Positions 1-6,732 of a stretch of 64,000 nucleotides of DNA are shown here, in pieces. This DNA is from VFBF01 sp034440275 (GTDB taxonomy: Bacteria; Pseudomonadota; Alphaproteobacteria; Caulobacterales; Aquidulcibacteraceae). The stretch covers positions 12,969 to 76,968 of the forward strand of contig JAWXBS010000136.1 of assembly GCA_034440275.1 (NCBI GenBank), written 5' to 3'. The position numbers and the translations under genes were made by a program. The stretch's first letter is position 1, and every line of letters begins with the position of its first letter. The notes under the pieces are model-generated. The model was given only the letters and a program-made list of their open reading frames with translations, was not told where the DNA came from and made no database searches.

Positions 1-176
1 GGGACCTGCACATGCTGCACTGGATGGCGTGGGAGCAGGGCGTGAAGAGCCTCTACTACTGCCGCTCCAAGAGCGTGCAACGCGCCGGCTTCGCGCAAGG
101 CGAAGGCATGAAGGCCGAAGCCGCCGCCTATTCGTCGAACAAGACGGATTACGAGGAATGTCTGGCTTGCCAGTGA
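1..176 (+). CDS. nrdA: Ribonucleotide reductase alpha subunit, C-terminal fragment (left-arm copy)
   Basis: This is the last 58 codons of the class I ribonucleotide reductase large subunit, entering from the window edge in frame 3 and ending with TGA at 174-176. It carries the paired tyrosines of the radical-transfer path (KSLYYCRS) and the C-terminal Cys-x-x-Cys tail (CLAC) that re-reduces the active-site disulfide. It mirrors the end of the complete gene at 50857-52731. Whether this copy is complete to the left cannot be seen. Confidence 0.93.
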   Translation, partial: DLHMLHWMAWEQGVKSLYYCRSKSVQRAGFAQGEGMKAEAAAYSSNKTDYEECLACQ

Positions 177-760
177 TTGCTCGGCCTCTGCGCCTGTTCA
201 TAAGCCACTCGTGGGACCATGAAGGTCACCGTGACGGCCTCGCTGACCTGATCTCCGCAGAGTGGATGAATCCATTTTCTTGGATCGATCTATCCGTTCC
301 AAAGGATAACCCACTCCATGTGCGCGGAGACATGGAATTGGAGACCGCTCTAAGGCGGCGCATCGCTGCATCAGACGCGGTTTTGGCTTTTGCGGGAATA
401 TACTCTTCTCGAAGTGATTGGATCGAATTCGAGGTCAAAACCGCTTGGGCGCAATTCAAACCGATCATCGCGGTCCGGCCACGCGCTCAGCATAAACTGT
501 CACGAGTAGTGATTGATCGTGCCGCTGAAATTGTCGGCTGGAATGGCAACTCTGCTCGAAATGCCATTCTCAAGCACCTCCCCGAGATCACCCTTGAAGC
601 GGTGCTGCCTCGTCTGCGCCGAAGTGAGCTTGTCGCTAGGACTTTGGCCGCCCGGACCAGTACAGGCTCGCGTCACTTGTACCCGCTACACACGCACGTT
701 GCGCCAAGATCGAACGGGAGTGCACTGAACGCCCTAAGTTCAAGGGCGCGCTATTGGTGA
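158..760 (+). CDS. TIR-like (MTH538/ThsB-type) domain protein, left-arm copy
   Basis: This is a 200-residue protein whose first ~145 residues fit the MTH538 TIR-like family (DUF1863), the fold of the Thoeris sensor ThsB. The visible signatures are strand A with LFISHSW (residues 13-19), the W-x-D-x-S-x-P-x-x-x-P loop (42-52), A-G-I-Y (79-82), a conserved Glu at about 92 in W-I-E-F-E placed like the TIR catalytic glutamate, and I-V-G-W-N (125-129). The last ~55 residues are basic and match nothing I know. TIR domains of this type hydrolyse or cyclise NAD+ in defence; that role is inferred here. No ThsA-like partner (SIR2 or SLOG) is visible. The A+T content is clearly higher than in the neighbouring genes, which suggests acquisition. 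Confidence 0.8.
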   Translation: MSGLPVIARPLRLFISHSWDHEGHRDGLADLISAEWMNPFSWIDLSVPKDNPLHVRGDMELETALRRRIAASDAVLAFAGIYSSRSDWIEFEVKTAWAQFKPIIAVRPRAQHKLSRVVIDRAAEIVGWNGNSARNAILKHLPEITLEAVLPRLRRSELVARTLAARTSTGSRHLYPLHTHVAPRSNGSALNALSSRARYW

Positions 761-810
761 GGCATGGATTGCAGAGAGATTGAGCACTCTTTGCGAAGAA
801 GATCGAAGTA

Positions 811-1521
811 TTACTTCAGCGGTAGCTCAGTTGTATCGGCGGGCGGTGCCTGCGATCCCGGCGCGGGACCGTAGGCGCGCTCGTACGCGGCCAGCTTGTC
901 ACGCAGTGCGCGCTGCGCACTGTCCGCCTCAGCAGACTTCTTCCGCGCCTCGGCGCGCAGGCGCCAATGGCGTTCCTTCACGATGTTCTTCTCGTCCGGC
1001 TCCTGTCTGAAGAGAGAGTCGGCGTATCGTTCATTCATGACCGCATCCGCCGTCACGGTCAGCAGCGTCGGCCAGATCGACGGCGCGATGCGGAGGTAGG
1101 CCTCCGCCAGCCGTGCGAATTCCCGCGCGCGCGGATAATCGCCGTGCTGCAGCGCGATGCCCGACGCACCGAGCGTCAGATGACCGAGTTCGGCCGCATC
1201 CGCGGGCGTGCCGTCGGGATCCCAGCGTATCGTCGCAAACGCGGCCTCGATGTCTTCGACCATCGCGCCGCGACGCGCGTCCGCGACGACCACGCGCGCG
1301 GCGTCCTCCGACACGCTCTCGCGCGCGATGGCTTCGGCGTTGTCGCGCTTGGTCCAGCCTCCGAGGCGCGCGTGACGATAGATGCTGCTCGGCGAGACCT
1401 TCCACCGCTGCGCCAGCTTCCGCGCGGTCGCGCCGCGCTTGTAGGCCTCGCCGATCTCGGCCCAGGCTTCGGGCGTCAGGCGGTAATAGGTGGCGGGGGC
1501 TTGGGGATCGGCGTTGGCCAT
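811..1521 (-). CDS. Helix-turn-helix domain protein (left-arm copy)
   Basis: This 236-residue protein begins with a predicted HTH segment at about residues 14-58: Y-R-L-T-P-E-A-W, then A-T-A-R-K-L-A-Q-R-W-K-V-S, then S-S-I-Y-R-H-A, then G-W-T-K-R-D. The layout resembles small-terminase-type or resolvase-type DNA-binding domains. The middle (about 75-150) is helical with a possible TPR-like stretch around H-G-D-Y-P-R-A-R-E-F-A-R-L-A-E-A-Y. The C-terminus is a charged helix. It is probably a DNA-binding or regulatory protein; no target can be named. No phage genes lie nearby, so a terminase role is unlikely. Confidence 0.7.
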   Translation of the reverse strand: MANADPQAPATYYRLTPEAWAEIGEAYKRGATARKLAQRWKVSPSSIYRHARLGGWTKRDNAEAIARESVSEDAARVVVADARRGAMVEDIEAAFATIRWDPDGTPADAAELGHLTLGASGIALQHGDYPRAREFARLAEAYLRIAPSIWPTLLTVTADAVMNERYADSLFRQEPDEKNIVKERHWRLRAEARKKSAEADSAQRALRDKLAAYERAYGPAPGSQAPPADTTELPLK

Positions 1522-1615
1522 GGGGGTGCTCCTCTGAAAGAGTGGAGCATGGCGCCGTGCGGGACCCGGTCGGATTGCGACGTGAGAATCCCCGTATTTC
1601 GACCTCTAAACTCCC

Positions 1616-1641
1616 CCTTCTCCCCCTCACGGGGGAGAAGG
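1616..1641. repeat. REP-like palindrome
   Basis: This is a perfect 11-bp stem (CCTTCTCCCCC / GGGGGAGAAGG) with a 4-base loop, tcac. It belongs to the same C/G-rich intergenic palindrome type as those at 8782 and 10108. It overlaps the last codons of the small gene at 1627-2091, whose annotated C-terminus therefore lies inside the repeat. Confidence 0.75.
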
Positions 1642-2091
1642 AACACTTCGCTTGGCTCTCGATTGAATGATCGAGCTTTCTTCATCATCAGAATTCTGAA
1701 GGGACGACTTCAGCTTGTCCTCGGCGACGCCGGTCGCGAACTCCCCTGCAACATCAGCAGCATCTGGTCCTTCGCTGGTGGTCACCTGCGAAGAAGTCGT
1801 CGTGGGCTTCTGCGCCAGCAGCCCACCACCGAGATCATCGGAAGATGTTGCTCCAGCTCGCTCAAGATCATCGAGTGGGCCTTTGGCGCCATTCTTGGCG
1901 CCGCGAATAACATCATCTGTTGCAGCAACTGCGCGCTCGGCGGGACGAACCAGATGCCGGCCCACGTCATCAACATGATGAGCGCCGAAAAAAAGCACCT
2001 TGATCGCAACTAAGCCAGCGATCGCGAACACCCCCGCTACGACCTTCCCAAGAATGGATTGGGACTCTTCAGCCACCCCCTCAATCCTCAT
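1627..2091 (-). CDS. Small one-helix membrane protein of unknown function (left-arm copy)
   Basis: This is an open frame of 154 codons starting just inside the end of lepA (11-bp overlap). It has one hydrophobic segment, about residues 17-36 (V-V-A-G-V-F-A-I-A-G-L-V-A-I-K-V-L-F-F-G), followed by a charged, Ser/Thr/Asp-rich, low-complexity tail. No family is recognised. A GTG five codons downstream, behind GAGGGG, is an equally good start. Its position after lepA, the membrane segment and the open frame support a real gene. The tail running into a REP palindrome counts against the last residues being conserved. Confidence 0.5.
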   Translation of the reverse strand: MRIEGVAEESQSILGKVVAGVFAIAGLVAIKVLFFGAHHVDDVGRHLVRPAERAVAATDDVIRGAKNGAKGPLDDLERAGATSSDDLGGGLLAQKPTTTSSQVTTSEGPDAADVAGEFATGVAEDKLKSSLQNSDDEESSIIQSRAKRSVPSPP

Positions 2092-3889
2092 CCATCTTCA
2101 ACGCCGCGATGAACGCCTCTTGCGGAATATCCACCTTCCCGAATTGCCGCATCTTCTTCTTCCCCTCTTTCTGCTTGTCGAGGAGCTTGCGCTTGCGGGA
2201 GATGTCGCCGCCGTAGCATTTCGCGGTCACGTCCTTGCGCAGCGCTGAGATGGTTTCGCGCGCGATGATGCGGCCGCCAATCGCGGCTTGAATTGGTATT
2301 TTAAACAAATGCTGCGGGATCAGCTCCTTGAGCTTCTCGCACATCACGCGCCCGCGCTGTTCGGCGCGACCGGCGTGGACGAGCATGGAGAGCGCGTCGA
2401 CCGGCTCGTCGTTCACGAGGATCGACATCTTCACGAGATTGCCGGGCTTGTAGTCCTCGATCGCGTAATCGAAGGAGGCATAGCCCTTCGAGACGCTCTT
2501 CAGCCGGTCATAGAAATCGAACACCACTTCGTTGAGCGGCAGTTCGTAGATCAGCATGGCGCGCGCGCCGACATAGGAGAGATCGCGCTGTACGCCGCGG
2601 CGATCCTGGCAGAGCTTGAGGATGGCGCCGAGATATTCGTCGGGCGTGAGGATGGTGGCCTTGATCCACGGCTCGTGGATTTCGTTGATGCGCGTGGTGT
2701 CGGGCATGTCGGCGGGGTTGTGCAGTTCGCGGATTTCGCCGTCGTTCATGTGGACTTTGTAAACGACGCTCGGCGCGGTCGCGATGAGGTCGAGATTGAA
2801 CTCGCGTGTCAGCCGCTCCTGGATGATTTCCAGGTGCAGCAATCCAAGAAAGCCGCAGCGGAAGCCGAAGCCGAGCGCGGCGGACGTCTCCATTTCATAC
2901 GAGAAGCTCGCATCGTTGAGGCGCAAGCGGCCCATGGCGGCGCGCAGGTCTTCGAAATTCGCCGCATCCGTCGGGAAGAGGCCGCAGAAGACCACGGGTT
3001 GCGCGGGCTTGAAGCCCGAGAGCGCGGTCGTGACGCCGCCCTTCTCGAGGGTGATGGTGTCGCCCACGCGCGCGTCGGCGACTTCCTTGATGTTGGCGAT
3101 GAGGAAGCCGATTTCGCCGGGGCCGAGATCGTCGACGTCCTGCGCCTTCGGGCGGAAGACGCCGACCTTGTCGACGCCGTAGGTGGAGTCGGTCTGCATC
3201 ATCTTGATGCGCATGCCCTTCTTGAGCACGCCGTCGATGACGCGCACGAGCACGACGACGCCCATATACGCGTCGTACCAGGCGTCCACGAGCATGGCTT
3301 TCAGCGGCTTGGTCGCGTCGCCTTCCTTGGGCGGCGGCAGGCGCGTGACGATGGCTTCCAGCACGTCCTCGATGCCGATGCCGGTTTTCGCGGAGATGAG
3401 GACGGCGTTGGAGGCGTCGAGGCCGATGACGTCCTCGATCTGGTCGCGGATGCGATCGGGCTCGGCGGCGGGGAGATCGATCTTGTTGAGGACGGGGACG
3501 ATTTCCAGATTGTTGTCGAGCGCTTGATAGACATTGGCCAGAGTCTGCGCTTCCACGCCCTGCGATGCATCGACGACAAGCAATGCGCCTTCGCACGCGG
3601 CGAGGCTGCGGCTCACCTCATAGGCGAAGTCCACGTGGCCGGGGGTGTCGATGAGGTTCAGCACATAGTCGAGGCCGTCATGGGCCTTGTAGTCGAGGCG
3701 GACGGTCTGGGCCTTGATGGTGATGCCGCGCTCGCGCTCGATGTCCATCGAGTCGAGGACCTGCTCCTTCATCTCGCGCGCCTGCAGGCCGCCCGTGAAC
3801 TGGATCAGCCGGTCCGACAGGGTCGATTTGCCGTGGTCGATGTGCGCCACGATCGAAAAATTGCGGATGCGGTCGATGGGAAATGACAT
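2081..3889 (-). CDS. lepA: Elongation factor 4 (LepA), left-arm copy
   Basis: LepA is a translational GTPase that binds the ribosome and remodels or back-translocates stalled complexes. The 602-residue length is normal for the family. The sequence shows the G1 loop A-H-I-D-H-G-K-S-T (15-23), the switch-I region R-E-R-G-I-T-I-K, G3 D-T-P-G-H near residue 80, G4 N-K-I-D-L-P, and the LepA-specific C-terminal domain ending in a Lys-rich R-K-R-K-L-L-D-K-Q-K stretch that binds ribosomal RNA. It is cytoplasmic, or membrane-associated under some conditions. The family is certain. Confidence 0.97.
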   Translation of the reverse strand: MSFPIDRIRNFSIVAHIDHGKSTLSDRLIQFTGGLQAREMKEQVLDSMDIERERGITIKAQTVRLDYKAHDGLDYVLNLIDTPGHVDFAYEVSRSLAACEGALLVVDASQGVEAQTLANVYQALDNNLEIVPVLNKIDLPAAEPDRIRDQIEDVIGLDASNAVLISAKTGIGIEDVLEAIVTRLPPPKEGDATKPLKAMLVDAWYDAYMGVVVLVRVIDGVLKKGMRIKMMQTDSTYGVDKVGVFRPKAQDVDDLGPGEIGFLIANIKEVADARVGDTITLEKGGVTTALSGFKPAQPVVFCGLFPTDAANFEDLRAAMGRLRLNDASFSYEMETSAALGFGFRCGFLGLLHLEIIQERLTREFNLDLIATAPSVVYKVHMNDGEIRELHNPADMPDTTRINEIHEPWIKATILTPDEYLGAILKLCQDRRGVQRDLSYVGARAMLIYELPLNEVVFDFYDRLKSVSKGYASFDYAIEDYKPGNLVKMSILVNDEPVDALSMLVHAGRAEQRGRVMCEKLKELIPQHLFKIPIQAAIGGRIIARETISALRKDVTAKCYGGDISRKRKLLDKQKEGKKKMRQFGKVDIPQEAFIAALKMDED

Positions 3890-4042
3890 GGCGCGGGAGG
3901 TAACACCGCCCCCCGCCCCCGCCAAGGCGGCGACGCCCAAGGGACATTGCGGCGGATTCACCTCCCCGCTGGCGCGCTCGCTCGCGTCCGCAGCAGCGCC
4001 CGTATAGGCTTCGGTCCGACTGTTTCCGTTCGAGGACCGCCC

Positions 4043-4672
4043 ATGCCGACCCGTCGCGACATCGCCCTTGGCCTGACCGTGGCACTGCCTGCCGCCGCTC
4101 TCGGTATGGCGCATGCCCAGACGCCGGATCCCTACGCGACCACGACCACCACCTATCCCGCGCCACCCGCCCCCGCCCCGCAACCGGACAACACCTTCTC
4201 CGAAGACGAAGTCGTGCAGGCGGCGGAGGACTTCTTCGACAGCGCCGCCGGCGGGGGCGCCGCCGTTGTCGCGCGCGTGTTCCGCGAACAGGGCCGGCCT
4301 GTCGGCTACATCACCGGTCGCGAAGGCGCCGGCGCCTGGCTCATCGGCCTGCGCTACGGCAAGGGCGATCTCTTCCTGAAAACGGGCGAGCGCGCCGTCG
4401 TGAACTGGCAGGGCCCGTCTTTCGGCTTCGACTTCGGCGGCAACGCGTCGAAGGTCTTCACGCTCGTCTACGGCATGACCACCGCAGAGCAGATCTACAA
4501 GCGCTATCCCGGCGTCGAAGGGTCGGCCTACGTGATCGGGGGCCTTGGCGTGAACTATCAGGCGGCCGAAGGCGTGACGCTCGCGCCGATCCGGGCCGGC
4601 GTCGGCCTGCGCGGCGGGGCCAACGTCGGATATCTGGTCTACTCGCGCACCCGGCACATCCTTCCCTTCTGA
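4043..4672 (+). CDS. DUF1134 (EipA-family) periplasmic protein (left-arm copy)
   Basis: This 209-residue exported protein has an N-terminal signal (twin Arg then a hydrophobic run, cleavage probably after A-H-A at about residue 25), then a Pro/Thr-rich linker (about 28-50), then one DUF1134 domain. The domain's core shows E-D-E-V-V-Q-A-A-E-D-F-F, R-V-F-R-E-Q-G-R-P-V-G-Y-I and W-Q-G-P-S-F-G-F-D-F-G-G-N-A-S-K-V-F-T-L-V-Y-G. EipA of Brucella, the characterised member, is a periplasmic envelope-integrity protein. A similar role here is inferred from the family only. Confidence 0.85.
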   Translation: MPTRRDIALGLTVALPAAALGMAHAQTPDPYATTTTTYPAPPAPAPQPDNTFSEDEVVQAAEDFFDSAAGGGAAVVARVFREQGRPVGYITGREGAGAWLIGLRYGKGDLFLKTGERAVVNWQGPSFGFDFGGNASKVFTLVYGMTTAEQIYKRYPGVEGSAYVIGGLGVNYQAAEGVTLAPIRAGVGLRGGANVGYLVYSRTRHILPF

Positions 4673-4741
4673 AGATGCGCATCGGGAACCGCCGGCCGGC
4701 CGACGCATTTCCTCCCTGTCCCATCAAGGAGGCTTCAGGCC

Positions 4742-5359
4742 ATGTCCAACTACACACGCGCGCTGCTTGTAAGCGCGTCATTGCTTCTCGCGGTCGGCTG
4801 CGCGGGAACCAGTGACGGCAGAAACTCCAATGTTAGGAACACAAGCGCGACCAATACCAGCACCCCGGCCACGCAACCGACCTACGAACAAAGCGAGATC
4901 GTCGACGCGGCAGCCGATTTCTTCGGCATCACGGCAGACGCCGCAGGTCAGGCCATCGAGCGCGTGTTCCGCGAAAACGGTCGCCCGACGGGCTATATCC
5001 GCGGCGAAGAAATTTCCGGTGCCATCGGCGTGGGTCTGCGCATCGGCGAAGGCGACCTGCGCCTGAAGAACGGCCAGGTGCGCAAGGTCTTCTGGCAGGG
5101 TCCGTCCATCGGCTTTGACACCGGCGCAAACGCCTCGAAGGTCTTCACGCTCGTGTACGGCCTCTCCGACAGCGACCAGATCTACCAGCGCTTTCCTGGC
5201 GTTAGCGGCAGCGCCTATCTCGTCGGCGGCGTCGGTGTGAGCTATGCGCGCGCCAATGACATCACTCTCGCGCCCATGCGCTCCGGTGTCGGCCTCCGTC
5301 TCGGTGCGAATGTCGGCTACCAGTCCTACTCGCGCGAACGCCAGGCCTTGCCCTTCTAG
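4742..5359 (+). CDS. DUF1134 (EipA-family) lipoprotein (left-arm copy)
   Basis: This is the second DUF1134 protein, 205 residues, 69 bp after the first on the same strand. Its signal peptide ends in a lipobox (L-L-L-A-V-G-C, Cys20), so it is likely a lipoprotein anchored by Cys20. After a Thr/Asn/Pro-rich linker, the domain repeats the paralogue's landmarks: V-D-A-A-A-D-F-F, R-V-F-R-E-N-G-R-P-T-G-Y-I, W-Q-G-P-S-I-G-F-D-T-G-A-N-A-S-K-V-F. The pair looks like a tandem duplication that gave a soluble and an anchored form. Confidence 0.85.
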   Translation: MSNYTRALLVSASLLLAVGCAGTSDGRNSNVRNTSATNTSTPATQPTYEQSEIVDAAADFFGITADAAGQAIERVFRENGRPTGYIRGEEISGAIGVGLRIGEGDLRLKNGQVRKVFWQGPSIGFDTGANASKVFTLVYGLSDSDQIYQRFPGVSGSAYLVGGVGVSYARANDITLAPMRSGVGLRLGANVGYQSYSRERQALPF

Positions 5360-5391
5360 AACCCGGCAAAGTTCTGGACTTTCATCTCATC

Positions 5392-5424
5392 AGGATCGAG
5401 ACGCGAAAGCGCCTCGATCCTTTT
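5392..5424 (+). terminator. Rho-independent terminator after the DUF1134 pair
   Basis: A stem of AGGATCGAG-a-CGC pairs with GCG-c-CTCGATCCT across a gaaa loop (12 pairs, one internal mismatch) and is followed by a T run. It lies between the convergent DUF1134 lipoprotein and sbp genes. The A run on the other side of the stem is short, so it should work mainly for the plus strand. Confidence 0.8.
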
Positions 5425-5503
5425 GCGTTGAGAAAACTGGGCGGGAACAGCCTTTCACGTTGGACCGCTCCCGCCTGCGACGCTGGACGAGGGGGAAGGG
5501 AGT

Positions 5504-6532
5504 TCAGCGCCGCGTAGAAATCTGGTCGAACACGCCGCCTTCGGCGAAGTGCGTGCGTTGTGCATCCGCCCAACCGCCGAACGTATCGTCGATGGTGACG
5601 AGCGGAATGGATGGATACTTCTGTGCGTAGCGCGCGAGGATCGCAGCGTTGCGCGGCCGGAAGTGATGCTTGGCGGCCAGGTCCTGCGCGAAGTCCGCGT
5701 ACAATAGTCGCAGATAGCTTTCCGCGATCGACCGCGTGCCTGCGCGATCGACGTTCTTGTCGACCACCGCCACCGTCGGCTCCGCGAGAATGCTCACGGA
5801 CGGAATGATGATGTCGACTTCGTTCGGCCCGAGTTCGGCGCGCGCGAGGTGCGCCTCGTTTTCCCACGCCAGCAGCACATCGCCGATGCGGCGCTGCACG
5901 AACGTCGTCGTGGAGCCCCGCGCGCCCGTATCGAGCACCGGCACGTTGGCGAACAGTTTCTGCACGAAGGCTTTCGCGGTGTCAGGCGAACCACCCGGCT
6001 GGCGCAGCGCCCACGCCCATGCAGCAAGATAGTTCCAGCGTGCGCCGCCCGACGTCTTCGGGTTGGGCGTGATGACCTGTACGCCGTTGCGCACGAGATC
6101 GCCCCAGTCCCGAATGCGCCAGGGATTGCCCTTGCGCACGAGGAACACGATCGTCGACGTGTACGGCGCGCTGTTGTTGGGCAAACGTGTCTGCCAGTTG
6201 CGTGCGAGCAAACCCCGCGCCGCAATCTGGTCGATGTCGTGGGCGAGCGCGAGTGTCACGACGTCAGCGGCAAGCCCGTCGATCATGGAGCGCGCCTGCT
6301 TGCCCGATCCGCCGTGCGACTGGCTGATCGTCACCTTGCGATCCGCCCCGACCTTGGCCCACTCGGCCTGGAAGAGCGTGTTGAATGCGGCGTAGAACTC
6401 GCGCGTGGGATCGAAGGACACGTTCAGCAGCTTTGCACCGCCGTCACCGCCGCCGCATCCCGAAAGCGCCAACCCCGCAGCGCCGGCCGCGAGGCTGGAA
6501 AGCGCGGTCCGACGCGTCATGTGCGATTTCAT
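5504..6532 (-). CDS. sbp: Sulfate ABC transporter substrate-binding lipoprotein (left-arm copy)
   Basis: This 342-residue protein matches the Sbp/CysP sulfate- or thiosulfate-binding family. It shows the family's S-F-D-P-T-R-E-F-Y near the start of the mature protein, S-H-G-G-S-G-K-Q (anion-binding loop), the A-L-A-H-D-I-D stretch and N-P-K-T-S-G-G-A-R-W-N. The signal region (T-R-R-T-A-L-S-S-L, then L-A-L-S-G-C, Cys26) combines a twin-arginine pattern with a lipobox, so it is probably a lipoprotein. It would deliver sulfate to a CysTWA permease. No permease or ATPase gene is in the window, so it is an orphan binding protein here. Confidence 0.92.
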   Translation of the reverse strand: MKSHMTRRTALSSLAAGAAGLALSGCGGGDGGAKLLNVSFDPTREFYAAFNTLFQAEWAKVGADRKVTISQSHGGSGKQARSMIDGLAADVVTLALAHDIDQIAARGLLARNWQTRLPNNSAPYTSTIVFLVRKGNPWRIRDWGDLVRNGVQVITPNPKTSGGARWNYLAAWAWALRQPGGSPDTAKAFVQKLFANVPVLDTGARGSTTTFVQRRIGDVLLAWENEAHLARAELGPNEVDIIIPSVSILAEPTVAVVDKNVDRAGTRSIAESYLRLLYADFAQDLAAKHHFRPRNAAILARYAQKYPSIPLVTIDDTFGGWADAQRTHFAEGGVFDQISTRR

Positions 6533-6683
6533 GTGTGCTCCCACGCAACGCCCAGAAACTGGCGCCCTGCCGTGTCCAAATCCTGTCGCTTAATCCTCAC
6601 CAGAAACATCGGGATTATATGATGCGTCGGTTAAGCCCGACTTGAACCGCCGCCGAGCGACGATTTGGGCGATTTGACACCGC

Positions 6684-6715
6684 AATGTTATCTTGTAACG
6701 TTACGCTATCTTGTA
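6684..6715 (+). promoter_or_regulatory. Possible Zur-type operator before the TonB receptor
   Basis: A+T-rich dyads sit 18-49 bp before the chosen start of the receptor gene. They are aaTGTTA-tcttg-TAACgtt, an internal perfect palindrome gtaacgttac (6695-6704), and a direct repeat TATCTTGTA at 6689 and 6707, 18 bp apart. A/T-rich GTTAT/ATAAC-like dyads are typical of Fur-superfamily (Zur) operators, and ZnuD-type receptors are Zur-controlled in other bacteria. This is an inference, not a recognised consensus match. Confidence 0.4.
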
Positions 6716-6732
6716 TGGCGATCGGAGCAGGC

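Noticed and set aside
811..1521. HTH protein as a phage terminase small subunit, indicating a prophage.
   Set aside because: No other phage gene is present and the neighbours are core genes; only a general DNA-binding assignment is justified.
2288..3886. 532-codon frame antisense to lepA.
   Set aside because: It is a G+C-driven shadow: composition is dominated by His/Asp/Glu/Val typical of reverse frames, there is no ribosome site, and lepA is certain on the other strand.
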